Position numbers and translations under genes: made by a program. From Bacillota bacterium (GTDB lineage Bacteria > Bacillota > Clostridia > Clostridiales > Clostridiaceae), in the NCBI GenBank assembly GCA_023435985.1, contig JAEZKY010000345.1:1-34845 (forward strand): DNA of 34,845 nt, in the 5' to 3' direction. The notes beneath the pieces were generated by a model, which was given only the letters and a program-made list of their open reading frames with translations, searched no databases and was not told the origin of the DNA. Below are positions 25,533 to 34,254 of the stretch, piece after piece. Positions within the stretch are counted from its first letter, which is position 1; each line of letters starts with the position of its first letter.

Positions 25533-25585
25533 AAAAAAACACGGCCACTTGTAAGCAGCTATTTAAGCCTCATACAAATGGTCGT
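25533..25585 (-). terminator. Terminator of the secreted-protein gene
   Basis: ACGGCCACTTGTA (25541-25553) pairs with TACAAATGGTCGT (25573-25585), with two weak pairs. On the minus strand it is followed by GTTTTTTTATT. It lies about 110 bases after the stop of the gene at 25693. Confidence 0.7.
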
Positions 25586-25692
25586 AGTTAATGGTAAGGT
25601 GATGCCATTTTAAACCTGGCACATATTATGTTTTTATTATGAATTTATTTTATTAATTATTAAAGATTTTATAGGCTTTATCTAGCTTCCTC

Positions 25693-26505
25693 TTATTTAC
25701 TTCGATCTATGTTAAGTGGTTCCAATTGTACTCCACTTGTATCAAAAATCTTTCCATCATCTTGAACAAGCTTATATTCCATAGTACCCACTCCAGCAAG
25801 TTGTCCATTTATATATAATTCTGATTTAACTGGAAGGCCATCTTCATTAAGATAAAGAAGATGCATTTCCTCTCCATTTTTGTCACCAGATGATATTTTC
25901 TTTAATACTTTCCCGTCTGAAGTAGTCTCTGTACCTTCATCTTTCCAATCTGCTGGATTAGCATATAATGATTTCATAGCAGCAAATGTTTGATTCTTTT
26001 GTATAATTTGTACCTCAGAATTCGCCTCTTCTTGCGTTACATCATCTTCGTTACCTTTTATTGGATTTCCATTATCATCTCTTATTATATTTACTGTGTG
26101 TTTTCCACTATTTTCAATATAAGTACTTGTGTACTTTGGAGCATTAGCTGCTGCTGCCTTCTTTTTTTCTGCATCTTTTTTCGCGTCATCAGTTTTCTGT
26201 ACTTCACTTTCGCTTTCAACACTTGATCTTATTATATCCTGTCTAAAATCAAAAGTCTTTGGATTCACCCAAGTTTCAGTAATATCAGATGACCCGTCTT
26301 TCTCCGTAGTATATGTCATTTTGGTATATTCTATGTTCCCATTAGATTTCTCTTGATTATTTGTGACTTCTGCACTATTAGACTCTACTGCCAAGTTTTG
26401 TGTACTTTCATTTGAAGCCTTTTGATTAATATTAGTTGCAGCATAACTTGAAATTGAAGTAACCATTACTGCAGCAATAGCAGCTACTATTATTGTTTTT
26501 TTCAT
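25693..26505 (-). CDS. Secreted protein of unknown function (270 aa)
   Basis: A signal peptide (MKKTIIVAAIAAVMVTSISSYA-A) precedes a charged, Ser/Asn/Lys-rich mature protein. From about residue 55 it alternates beta-strand-like segments (YTKMTYTTEKDG, TETWVNPKTFDFRQD, EMHLLYLNEDGLPVKSELYING), which recalls LolA/MucB-like folds of envelope sensors, but I cannot assign a family. A KK/AA-rich coiled-looking insert lies in the middle (KKDAEKKKAAAANA). I start at ATG 26505, with AAGGAG ten bases upstream; the frame is open 24 codons further. It follows the beta-propeller gene at 26720 and has its own candidate promoter and terminator. Export to the envelope and a link to the neighbouring two-component system are inferred. 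Confidence 0.7.
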   Translation of the reverse strand: MKKTIIVAAIAAVMVTSISSYAATNINQKASNESTQNLAVESNSAEVTNNQEKSNGNIEYTKMTYTTEKDGSSDITETWVNPKTFDFRQDIIRSSVESESEVQKTDDAKKDAEKKKAAAANAPKYTSTYIENSGKHTVNIIRDDNGNPIKGNEDDVTQEEANSEVQIIQKNQTFAAMKSLYANPADWKDEGTETTSDGKVLKKISSGDKNGEEMHLLYLNEDGLPVKSELYINGQLAGVGTMEYKLVQDDGKIFDTSGVQLEPLNIDRSK

Positions 26506-26633
26506 GATAAATAATCTCCTTAATATTTTATTTAGAATAATCTTAACTCTAAATTTCTTCTTAATATTATCCCACATGTGAGTTATCTTTTTTAATCTTA
26601 TCTAATAAGAGTTAAGTTCTATTCCATACTTCT

Positions 26634-26678
26634 ATTATAGCTCCCATATATTTCAGACATAATGACAATTATTTCAGA
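26634..26678 (-). promoter_or_regulatory. Candidate regulated promoter of the secreted-protein gene
   Basis: On the minus strand a TATAAT -10 (26634-26639) has no good -35, but TCTGAAATA occurs twice exactly 21 bp apart (26649-26657 and 26670-26678) around the expected -35 position. This pattern suits an activator such as a response regulator. Confidence 0.4.
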
Positions 26679-26719
26679 TTTGTAAACAAACTGTTTAATC
26701 ATTATTTCTTATTACAATA

Positions 26720-27970
26720 TCACATATTCTTGAAAGAAAATTCATATATTATGTTATTAACTATACATGACAACCTTCTGCTGTCTCTAGTCCATCTTAT
26801 TGTAGATATATAGTTACGATCTGTATAAATCACTTCATCATTACTAATATTATCGGAATTTATATAAGCCATATGTATGTCTCTTGTATCACCATTTTGT
26901 ACAGTATAGGCTATTTTTTCTCCATCAGGAGATACCTGAAGACTTAGTGCCTCTTCACTAAGAATGTTTTTAAAGTCGTTTTCCTTTATATTATATAAAA
27001 AAGTTCCAGTTTTTCCGCTTATTTTACCTTGTATCAATAATATATTCGAAGATAAAGGTACTATATTATTAATTATCCCTTGCACATCTGTCTTGGTAAA
27101 AGTCCCATCCTCTAGATTCACACTGAATAAGTTAGTCAAATTGTTTTCCTCTGTGTTTCTTGAAAAAATGTATGCATACTTCCCATCTTTAGATACCTTA
27201 AGATCAATGCCACCTGTTAAATTTTCTAAAGCAAAGTTTCTCTTTTCTGATGTCTCATCATCAGTAGTTTTACCTATAATATCATCTACCTTTAACAAAT
27301 TTTTTCTTTCTACGCTTTTTACACTTTGTATAAATAAATAGTCATCTAACCCTACAAACCCACTGCTATCTGGAAGCCAGCATACAGGAAAAGCTTCATC
27401 ATAAGTAGCTGTTTCTTCTTTGAGCGCAACATCATATAGTTTAGTTTCAATGGTATAGTCATCATTTGCAAAGAGTTCTAATATTTTCTGTCCATCTGGA
27501 GATATATCTTGATGAAATTCATTATAATTACTGCTGGTATCACTATACAGATTCATCATTATTTTTTGTTCAGGGTAACCTAAATTTATCTTTCCTATAT
27601 AAGAGGATCCCATATTCTTATTCAAATAAGAAATGTTATTATTATTTTTATCAAAGATACTTAATTCTGGAATTCCCGTTTCTGGATCATATACCATGGC
27701 TTCCATTAGGTGATTATCAATATAGTCATACTTATTATAATAAATATTAGGGATCTTTATTTGTTCAACATGACTTATTACAAAGTCCTGAACTCTCTTA
27801 TTTAAATTAGAATCCTCAAACAAATCTTTTTCTATTATCACTGGATTTGTTGTATTACTATTCTTCATGCAAATAAATCCTATCATATAAAAACCAAAGA
27901 TAAAAATACATAAAGTTATAAATAATGAGAAAAAACTTCTTAGCTTTTTAAAATCATTAAACTTTAGCAT
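26720..27970 (-). CDS. Membrane-anchored TolB-like beta-propeller protein (416 aa)
   Basis: One membrane helix at about 13-35 (FFSLFITLCIFIFGFYMIGF) anchors an extracytoplasmic domain. That domain has repeated propeller blades of the TolB/WD40-like type (DISPDGQKILELFAND, KVSKDGKYAYIFS, QVSPDGEKIAYTVQNG, RWTRDSRRLSCIVNN); the DGxKIxY spacing is characteristic. The ATG overlaps the kinase stop by 7 bp, so the protein is made with the kinase and response regulator. Inference: it is an accessory sensor or signal modulator of the kinase on the outer face of the membrane. No enzymatic residues were recognised, and the ligand is unknown. Confidence 0.78.
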   Translation of the reverse strand: MLKFNDFKKLRSFFSLFITLCIFIFGFYMIGFICMKNSNTTNPVIIEKDLFEDSNLNKRVQDFVISHVEQIKIPNIYYNKYDYIDNHLMEAMVYDPETGIPELSIFDKNNNNISYLNKNMGSSYIGKINLGYPEQKIMMNLYSDTSSNYNEFHQDISPDGQKILELFANDDYTIETKLYDVALKEETATYDEAFPVCWLPDSSGFVGLDDYLFIQSVKSVERKNLLKVDDIIGKTTDDETSEKRNFALENLTGGIDLKVSKDGKYAYIFSRNTEENNLTNLFSVNLEDGTFTKTDVQGIINNIVPLSSNILLIQGKISGKTGTFLYNIKENDFKNILSEEALSLQVSPDGEKIAYTVQNGDTRDIHMAYINSDNISNDEVIYTDRNYISTIRWTRDSRRLSCIVNNIIYEFSFKNM

Positions 27971-29427
27971 AACTCATTCTCCTTGAATCTTACAATTACT
28001 TCGGTGCCTTCATTTATCTTGCTCTTGACCTCAATATTTCCTCCATGTTTTTCAACAATGCTTTTAACTATAGTTAACCCAAGCCCTGCACTGCCTAATT
28101 CTCTGGAAATTTTTTTCGATGCTCTATAAAAAGGTTCAAACAGTTTTTCAATATTTTCTTCCGTAATCCCCTCTCCTTCATCCTTAACTCTTATAAGAAT
28201 AGTATTATTTTCTTTATAAGCACTTACCTCAATTTTAGAATTCACATTTCCATATTTTATTGAATTATCGATAAGATTAATCAGAACTTCCTTTAATCTT
28301 TCTCTGTCACCCTTTAACAAGAGATTATCCATTACACTACAACAAATATCAATATTATATTTTTTCCCTTTAATCTTCATTTCATCAGTAGTCATTTTTA
28401 TAAGCTCAGCAATATCAACATTTTCAAAGTGATAACTAAAATTCGTTGAAGAAGTTTTCGAAAGTTCTAATAATTCCACCACCATATTATTTAATCTTTT
28501 ACTTTCATTAAAGATATAAGCAATTGATTTATCGAATAATTTCTCATTAGTAATCTCATTATCTTGTATAGCCTGTGCATATCCCATAATTACAGTAATA
28601 GGAGTCTTAAGCTCATGTGTTACATTATCAAAGAAAATTTTATTCTGAGCTTGCAATTCCTTTAACATGTCTCTATCTCCTCGTATAATTTCTATCTGTT
28701 CTTCTACTTTTTTTACCATCATTTTAAATCTTTTTGCCAAATCCCCTATTTCATCATCCGAATTTACATCTATATTAATGCCAAAATTACCATTTGATAT
28801 CTGTTCCGTAATCTCTTCAAGCTTTTTAATAGGTTTAGTAATTCTTCTTGATATGATAACCGCTGCTATGAATACCATACTAAAAATCACTATAACAAGA
28901 ATATTAATAACATATCTGAATCTTTTAGTGCTATTGAAAAGTTGTGTATAATCTTTTGTATATCTTAGAATTCCAATATAATTTTCATCTACCTCTATGG
29001 GATACGATAAGCTGACCTTGGCCTTATCCCCATAAAAGGTTGTAACATAGCTGATTTTCCCGTTCATTGCATCAGTTAAATCTTTATTATTATCATTCTC
29101 TATATTATTCTGCTCTGAATTATGCGATATTTCATTACCATTTAAATTATAGATCTCCACATTGTCTCCAACGATTGAACTCAATTGCACTGATATATCA
29201 TTAGCATTGGCTATTATTGAAGCCTCATTAAAATCAATATTATTAATTAAGAAGTATTGTCTTAAATATTGATCCATATTTTTTTTTGCTTCAATCATAT
29301 CAGCATAAACTATACTATTGTCATTTTGCTCAGTAAGTTTATAGGAGGCAAAAAGAAGTATAGAAAGACCTATATATATAATAATAGAAAATGAAATTAA
29401 AATTTTTGATTGTATTGAATTCTTCAT
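27964..29427 (-). CDS. Sensor histidine kinase with extracellular sensor domain (487 aa)
   Basis: First membrane helix about 8-28, extracellular sensor of about 140 residues (Asn/Asp-rich, PAS/Cache-like by layout), second helix about 172-193, HAMP (194-246, ISRRITKPIKKLEE), HisKA with phospho-acceptor His271 (NVTHELKTP), then HATPase_c with N box (LINLIDNSIKYGN), G1 DEGEGIT and G2 GSAGLGLTIVKS. The ATG lies 10 bp after the response-regulator stop, and the 3' end overlaps the propeller gene. Known: this type controls cell-envelope or nutrient responses. Inference: the co-made propeller protein is part of the sensing complex. Confidence 0.93.
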   Translation of the reverse strand: MKNSIQSKILISFSIIIYIGLSILLFASYKLTEQNDNSIVYADMIEAKKNMDQYLRQYFLINNIDFNEASIIANANDISVQLSSIVGDNVEIYNLNGNEISHNSEQNNIENDNNKDLTDAMNGKISYVTTFYGDKAKVSLSYPIEVDENYIGILRYTKDYTQLFNSTKRFRYVINILVIVIFSMVFIAAVIISRRITKPIKKLEEITEQISNGNFGINIDVNSDDEIGDLAKRFKMMVKKVEEQIEIIRGDRDMLKELQAQNKIFFDNVTHELKTPITVIMGYAQAIQDNEITNEKLFDKSIAYIFNESKRLNNMVVELLELSKTSSTNFSYHFENVDIAELIKMTTDEMKIKGKKYNIDICCSVMDNLLLKGDRERLKEVLINLIDNSIKYGNVNSKIEVSAYKENNTILIRVKDEGEGITEENIEKLFEPFYRASKKISRELGSAGLGLTIVKSIVEKHGGNIEVKSKINEGTEVIVRFKENELC

Positions 29428-29437
29428 AATAGTTTCC

Positions 29438-30136
29438 TCATCCTATTAATTTGTATCCAACTCCAAAGACAGTTTCAATCACAGATACACCTTTTGTTTC
29501 ATCTAATTTTTTCCTTATTCTTTGAATATGAATATCTACAGTTCTGCTGTCTCCAATGAAATCATATCCCCACACTTTATCCAATAATTCCTCTCTAGAA
29601 ATAACTTTTCCTTTATTTTTAGCCAAGAATAATAATAAACTATATTCCCTATTGGTAAATTCTATTTTTCCATTATTTTTTAAAATTTCATGACTTTCTT
29701 CATATATTTCAATCCCATTACTCAGCTTTATTACACTAGAGTTATTGGCTTCTGAGGCCTCAGCTATTAGATCTATTCTTCTAAAAACGGTCTTTATCCT
29801 AACAATTACCTCTCTTATATCAAAAGGTTTTGTAATATAGTCATCTGCTCCAAGCTCCATACCCAATATCTTGTCTATAGTATCAGACTTAGCAGTAATC
29901 ATAATAATAGGGATAATATATTGGCTGGAGATTCTTTTACATACTTCAAACCCACTTATGTCTGGAAGCATTAAATCAAGCAATATTAAATCAGGTTTAA
30001 ATCTCTCTACAAGCTCAATACCATCCTGGCCAGTATTAGATACTGCAGTAATAAAATTTTCTTTTTCAAGATATAATGAAATTAAATCTGATATGGAATC
30101 TTCATCTTCAATGATCAAAATTCTTTTTTGAGCCAT
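29438..30136 (-). CDS. OmpR-family response regulator (232 aa)
   Basis: Receiver with EDED pocket, phospho-Asp54 in LLDLMLPDISG, Thr in ITAKSD and Lys in TKPFDIRE, then a winged-helix output domain (FTNREYSLLLFLAKN to ETVFGVGYKLIG). The ATG has GGAGGAGG just upstream. It is first gene of a three-gene operon with its kinase and the propeller protein. Two CTTAAA-type boxes 11 bp apart overlap the -35 region of its own promoter, which suggests auto-regulation. The secreted-protein gene at 25693 is a likely further target. Confidence 0.94.
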   Translation of the reverse strand: MAQKRILIIEDEDSISDLISLYLEKENFITAVSNTGQDGIELVERFKPDLILLDLMLPDISGFEVCKRISSQYIIPIIMITAKSDTIDKILGMELGADDYITKPFDIREVIVRIKTVFRRIDLIAEASEANNSSVIKLSNGIEIYEESHEILKNNGKIEFTNREYSLLLFLAKNKGKVISREELLDKVWGYDFIGDSRTVDIHIQRIRKKLDETKGVSVIETVFGVGYKLIG

Positions 30137-30157
30137 AATTCCTCCTCCTTTTCACTC

Positions 30158-30181
30158 ATTATAACTTAAATTATTCTTAAA
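30158..30181 (-). promoter_or_regulatory. Candidate promoter and response-regulator boxes of the operon
   Basis: On the minus strand TATAAT (30158-30163) lies about 20 bases before the ATG. TTTAAG repeats 11 bp apart (30165-30170 and 30176-30181) cover the space where the -35 would be. Confidence 0.42.
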
Positions 30182-30244
30182 TATCACTTCGATATATAGA
30201 TTTTACAAATACGATACAATTATGTTACAAATATCTTCTGCTCA

Positions 30245-30280
30245 ACAAAAAAACTAGATTAATATTAATACTAATCTAGT
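30245..30280 (-). terminator. Rho-independent terminator of the mannose PTS operon
   Basis: ACTAGATTA (30253-30261) pairs perfectly with TAATCTAGT (30272-30280). On the minus strand a run of seven T follows. It stands after the DUF956 gene and insulates the two-component operon. Confidence 0.82.
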
Positions 30281-30401
30281 CTTATCTTAAAATTCAATCC
30301 ATTCATTTGAAAATTTTTCACTTATCTATTTAACACTTTCTTAACAACTAGCCAAAATCAAATTACTTTTTGCCTAATTTAATCATAATTTCTTTAGTCC
30401 A

Positions 30402-30776
30402 TCAACTCTTCTTAAATACAGATTTCACCGCTCTTTTTACCACATCAAAAAAACTTAATGAATAAACCATATGATTTGGATCAACATAATTTCGAACAGC
30501 ACGAAGTACTTTTTTGGATTCTTTAGAAGAAAAAGTATATGTACCGTTTTTCTTTGTTCGTATTGCATATCGTGGAATCCATTTTCCTTTAAATAATACG
30601 GATGCAATTACATAGTCAACCTCTTCCCAAGGAATTTGAATAAATTTACGATAATCACGAGAATTATAGAACTCAAAACCTTTGTCACCGATCATAATTT
30701 TACCATAATCTGCAACTCCAGTAAAAGATGTTGCCTCAATTGCTAGATCCACCTTTGTATTGAGTGACTGAACCAT
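30402..30776 (-). CDS. manO: DUF956 family protein of the mannose PTS operon (ManO-like)
   Basis: A 124-aa cytoplasmic protein matching the DUF956 family that accompanies mannose-class PTS operons in Firmicutes. Its body (VDLAIEATSFTGVADYGKIMIGDKGFEFYN in part, then IPWEEVDYVIASV) looks like a small PH-like beta barrel, with a basic C-terminal helix (VVKRAVKSVFKKS). It has been called ManO and a regulatory role is suspected, but the mechanism is not established. The start is the ATG at 30776, with AAAGAGG upstream; the frame runs 23 codons further without ribosome-site support. A hairpin separates it from the IID gene. Confidence 0.85.
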   Translation of the reverse strand: MVQSLNTKVDLAIEATSFTGVADYGKIMIGDKGFEFYNSRDYRKFIQIPWEEVDYVIASVLFKGKWIPRYAIRTKKNGTYTFSSKESKKVLRAVRNYVDPNHMVYSLSFFDVVKRAVKSVFKKS

Positions 30777-30923
30777 CCGATCTACCTCTTTTCTATTTAT
30801 ACATACATTTATTTTTATTATATATTTTTTACATGTTTTTATCAATTATTCGAAAGTCCATTAAAAGTAACACATATTTGATTAGTATTATTACTTTCTT
30901 TCATACGCCTTAATGTTAACAAA

Positions 30924-30947
30924 AGCCCAGGCTAAGAAGCCTAGGCT
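30924..30947 (-). terminator. Intercistronic hairpin between IID and DUF956 genes
   Basis: AGCCCAGGCT (30924-30933) and AGCCTAGGCT (30938-30947) form a 10-bp GC-rich stem with a 4-base loop; the mismatch is G-U in the minus-strand RNA. It is followed by TTTGTT, so it may act as a partial terminator or an RNA-stability element protecting the PTS message. Confidence 0.55.
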
Positions 30948-30960
30948 AAGTAAAAAATTG

Positions 30961-31872
30961 TTACATTAAACCGATCAAATGAGCAACAATACCGATTATA
31001 AATAACCCAAGAATAATGATAATTGGAGATACCTTCTTCTTAAGTAACCACATACAAATAAGTGTAATTATTAATCCTACAAATCCAGGAATTAATGAAT
31101 CTAAGTTATTTTGTAGTGTTGTAACCTTACTATCAGTTAATGACATACCAGATGCTTGTTGCAATAGAGCTTGCTTAACGCCCTCTGCTCCAGCAGGAAG
31201 TTTGCTCCAGTCTATGAAAGCACCATCACTTAATTTAACTGTTGATACTACTGGTGCAAATTTAACAGATACCCATCTGTTAACCAATGATCCTAAAATG
31301 AACATACCAAGGATGGATGCTCCTTTTGTAATATCTTGTAGCATATTACCTGATAAATCTTCACTAATACGAGATCCTGCTTTATAACCAAACTCTTGTG
31401 TATACCACATAAATGCCATACGGATAATATTCCAAGCGAAGAAAAAGATAATTGGTCCAAGGATGTTGCCACCTAGAGCAAGTGAAGCAGCTAATGCTCC
31501 TAAAATTGGTCTTACAGTAAACCAGAAAACTGGATCTCCGATACCAGCTAAAGGTCCCATCATACCAATCTTAACACCTTGAATAGTTACATTGTCGATT
31601 GGTGCACCATTTGCACGTTCTTCTTCCAAAGCTAATGTTACACCAACAACTGGTGAAGCTACATATGGGTGAGTGTTAAAGAACTCTAAGTGACGTTCTA
31701 ATGCTGCAGCTCTATCTTCTTTAGTCTTATACAATTTTCTGATTGCAGGAATCATCGCAAATGCCCAACCACCGTTTTGCATTCTTTCATAGTTCCAAGA
31801 ACCTTGAAGGAAAAATGAACGGAACCAAACAGAAATACGATCTCTTTTTGTTAATTTTAATTCTTTTGCCAT
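30961..31872 (-). CDS. manZ: PTS mannose-family transporter subunit IID
   Basis: Integral membrane IID subunit (303 aa) of the mannose/fructose/sorbose-class phosphotransferase system. It works with IIC to carry the sugar while IIAB phosphorylates it. Seen: the N-terminal cytoplasmic part FLQGSWNYERMQNGGWAF, GVTLALEEERANG, MMGPLAGIGDPVFWFTVRPI and C-terminal membrane helices. The ATG at 31872 follows AAGGGGGAGG; the frame is open 14 more codons into the IIC gene, which I do not use. It lies 19 bp after the IIC stop. Sugar specificity (mannose, glucose or other) cannot be told from sequence alone. Confidence 0.94.
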   Translation of the reverse strand: MAKELKLTKRDRISVWFRSFFLQGSWNYERMQNGGWAFAMIPAIRKLYKTKEDRAAALERHLEFFNTHPYVASPVVGVTLALEEERANGAPIDNVTIQGVKIGMMGPLAGIGDPVFWFTVRPILGALAASLALGGNILGPIIFFFAWNIIRMAFMWYTQEFGYKAGSRISEDLSGNMLQDITKGASILGMFILGSLVNRWVSVKFAPVVSTVKLSDGAFIDWSKLPAGAEGVKQALLQQASGMSLTDSKVTTLQNNLDSLIPGFVGLIITLICMWLLKKKVSPIIIILGLFIIGIVAHLIGLM

Positions 31873-31891
31873 TTTCGTGTCCTCCCCCTTC

Positions 31892-32698
31892 TTAGTATCT
31901 ATCAATAAGATCACCTAATGGATCTCCAGTATTTGAACTTCCACCATTACCTGAACCACCTTGTTTGCTAAGTGCTAGGTAAAGAAGTGCTAAAGCTACA
32001 CCTATTGCACCAAGTCCGATAAGTGTGATTTGTGAAACAGTTGCTAATACAAAACCAATTGCAAAGAATGGCCATACTTCTTTTGTAGCCATCATATTGA
32101 TTACCATTGCATAACCAACAGCTACAACCATTCCACCACCAATTGCTAAACCGCCTGTTAACCAAGTAGGCATAGCAGCAAGTAATGAACTAATTGGACC
32201 AGCACCGATTGCTAATATCATGGCTGCTGGAATCGCAATACGTATACCTTGTAAACAAATAGCAGCGATTTGCCACATATCAATAGCTCTAAGATTTCCT
32301 TCTTTAGCAGCAGCATCCATAAAATGCACGAACGCTGTAGCAAGTGTACGACAAATAATTGTTAATAATAGTCCTGCAACTGCTAGAGGAACAGCAATAG
32401 CAATTGCTGAAGCAACTCCAGCTTCACCTTGACCTCCAAGAACTAAAATAATTGCAGATGCAACAGCGGCTAACGCTGCATCAGGTGCTACAGCAGCACC
32501 GATATTTGCCCAACCTAAGGCAATCATTTGAAGAGTACCACCTAAGATTAAACATGGTAGTAAATTACCTGTAACTAAGCCGATTAATGTACAAGCAATT
32601 ATCGGTTGGTGAAATTGGAATTCATCTAAGATACCTTCTACACCAGCTAAAAATGCTACAATAATGACTAATATAATTTGAACTATATTTAAAGTCAT
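31892..32698 (-). CDS. manY: PTS mannose-family transporter subunit IIC
   Basis: A 268-aa membrane permease subunit with many hydrophobic Ala/Gly/Ile-rich helices. It has the IIC signature GGTLQMIALGWANIGAAVAPDAALA near residues 54-78 and a short hydrophilic tail with a Gly/Ser-rich segment. It forms the sugar channel with IID. The ATG has AGGAGG upstream. It sits 35 bp after the IIAB gene and 19 bp before IID, inside the IIAB-IIC-IID-DUF956 operon. G+C is a little higher than in surrounding genes, as is usual for highly expressed PTS genes. Confidence 0.94.
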   Translation of the reverse strand: MTLNIVQIILVIIVAFLAGVEGILDEFQFHQPIIACTLIGLVTGNLLPCLILGGTLQMIALGWANIGAAVAPDAALAAVASAIILVLGGQGEAGVASAIAIAVPLAVAGLLLTIICRTLATAFVHFMDAAAKEGNLRAIDMWQIAAICLQGIRIAIPAAMILAIGAGPISSLLAAMPTWLTGGLAIGGGMVVAVGYAMVINMMATKEVWPFFAIGFVLATVSQITLIGLGAIGVALALLYLALSKQGGSGNGGSSNTGDPLGDLIDRY

Positions 32699-32733
32699 GA
32701 TTATTAATCCTCCTTTTTCTCTAAATAATTAGA

Positions 32734-33711
32734 TTATTTTAATTTCTTTAATTCCTCTTGTGCTCTTTTAAGTATTTCTTCCATATTTGCTTTTGAATCA
32801 TTTGGTACTTTACGCACATCAAAATTAAGTCCAGCTTGTTTAAGCTTATTGAATATATCAATATCCTCTTGATTGAAAGCAAGCACTTTACTTGGTTGAA
32901 CTTTACCTGGAGAGTGAGCCATTGAACCAACATTGATTGTCTTTAGTGGTATTCCGCCTTCTACAGCTCTAAGTACATCTTTTGGATTTTCAAAAAGAAG
33001 CATTGCACGTTCTCCACCAAAATGCTTATCATCTTTTGCAAGTTTAATCATATGATCAACTGGAACAACATGAGCCTTAACCCCCGGAGGAGAAGCTTGC
33101 GTGATCAAATTCTTACGAAGTTTATCTCTAGCTACATCATCTGACACGACAATAATTCGTGTAGGATTCACTGTTTTTGTCCAAGCAGTTGCTACTTGAC
33201 CATGAAGTAAACGAGAATCAATACGAGCTAAAACATATTCAAATGATCCAGGTGCACCAGCATTAGATTGCCCTGCTCCAGCTGTAGCAGATTTACCAGT
33301 ACTTGCTGGTTCCAATGCTTCTGGCTTAACTTTAACTCCTTCTCTACCTGCATTTAAGATATAAGCTGCAATTTCATGTGCAGATTCCATTGAAAGACGT
33401 GCACCATAAGCTTCAATAAGCATTGGTAAATTCATACCAGCTACGATTGCCCACTTATCTTTGTGCTCTTCAAATAGAGTATTCGCTTGGTTGAATGGTG
33501 TACCACCCCAAAGATCAACTAAGATTAAAACCTCGTCTTGGTTGTCAAAGGATGCGATTGCGTCTTTGATTTTTGCTCTAAGATCATCAGGTCCTTCGCT
33601 AGGCATAAGCGTAACAGCTTTTACGTTTTCTTGTTCTCCAAAAATCATCTTACCAGATTGCAAGATACCGTTAGCAAATTCTCCGTGACTAGCAAGAATA
33701 ATTCCTACCAT
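32734..33711 (-). CDS. manX: PTS mannose-family fused subunits IIA and IIB
   Basis: A cytoplasmic phosphotransfer protein (325 aa). IIA covers about 1-130, with the HPr-phosphorylated His9 (ILASHGEF). A flexible Ala/Gly/Ser/Pro linker runs at about 131-156. IIB covers about 157-325, with active His170 (RIDSRLLHGQVATAW). Phosphate passes from HPr to His9, to His170 and then to the incoming sugar. First gene of the operon: ATG with AGGAGG, 35 bp before IIC. The 5' region holds a candidate promoter and an 11-bp inverted repeat pair, but I see no -24/-12 (sigma-54) element of the type used by LevR-controlled mannose operons. Confidence 0.95.
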   Translation of the reverse strand: MVGIILASHGEFANGILQSGKMIFGEQENVKAVTLMPSEGPDDLRAKIKDAIASFDNQDEVLILVDLWGGTPFNQANTLFEEHKDKWAIVAGMNLPMLIEAYGARLSMESAHEIAAYILNAGREGVKVKPEALEPASTGKSATAGAGQSNAGAPGSFEYVLARIDSRLLHGQVATAWTKTVNPTRIIVVSDDVARDKLRKNLITQASPPGVKAHVVPVDHMIKLAKDDKHFGGERAMLLFENPKDVLRAVEGGIPLKTINVGSMAHSPGKVQPSKVLAFNQEDIDIFNKLKQAGLNFDVRKVPNDSKANMEEILKRAQEELKKLK

Positions 33712-33750
33712 TTCTATACCTCCTATTTTTTATTTGTTACAAAAACAAAA

Positions 33751-33919
33751 GGCATAAGCATTTGGAAATAAAACAAAATATATACGTTCGGATTTCGTCA
33801 CACTATTTGTACACTAAATTAAATCATAAAAAAATATGATAATACCCTATAAAAATTGTACAAAAATATGTGATATAACGAACAAATATTACATCATTTT
33901 ACTTCTCTATGCTTATGCC
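33751..33919. promoter_or_regulatory. 11-bp inverted repeat pair in the PTS upstream region
   Basis: GGCATAAGCAT (33751-33761) and its exact reverse complement ATGCTTATGCC (33909-33919) lie 147 bases apart upstream of the IIAB gene. They could be two sites for one regulator acting by looping, on either side of the candidate promoter. Confidence 0.4.
33836..33863 (-). promoter_or_regulatory. Candidate promoter of the mannose PTS operon
   Basis: On the minus strand TTGTAC (33858-33863) is followed after 16 bases by TATCAT (33836-33841). It lies about 125 bases before the IIAB start, leaving a long leader. Match quality is moderate. Confidence 0.35.
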
Positions 33920-34254
33920 TGATCGAATCAGTAACATGCTAGATATTATTATTTTATTATAGTCTATTTAGGGAACTTAAGTAGATACCCCTTCCTTGAC
34001 TACGTTTTCATGATAACACTTTTTTTTTCATTATGCAATATATTTTTTAAAATTTTTTAATCATTTTCATAAAATACTTTTTATATCAAAATCTTTAATT
34101 TTAATATAAACCTATCTATGAATATAATCAATTTATTTCTAAAATAAATATCTTTTGATTAACTTTCAACCTTTGCTAAGCACAAAACCAGATTGCATGA
34201 ATATCATGAACATAATGTAGCAAACTTCTGATCAGTTTCCTCTTACTTAATAAT
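33920..34254. other. Gene-free A/T-rich stretch
   Basis: I see no coding frame, RNA gene or strong hairpin here. Long T- and A-runs dominate. Confidence 0.4.

Noticed and set aside
26964..27341. 125-codon plus-strand frame inside the propeller gene
   Set aside because: Antisense shadow; no start signal.
31016..31387. 123-codon plus-strand frame inside the IID gene
   Set aside because: Antisense shadow of a conserved PTS subunit.
33712..33960. Sigma-54 (-24/-12) promoter before the mannose PTS operon
   Set aside because: I looked for TGGCA-N-TTGC because LevR-type control is common for these operons. Nothing with the needed GG/GC spacing was found.
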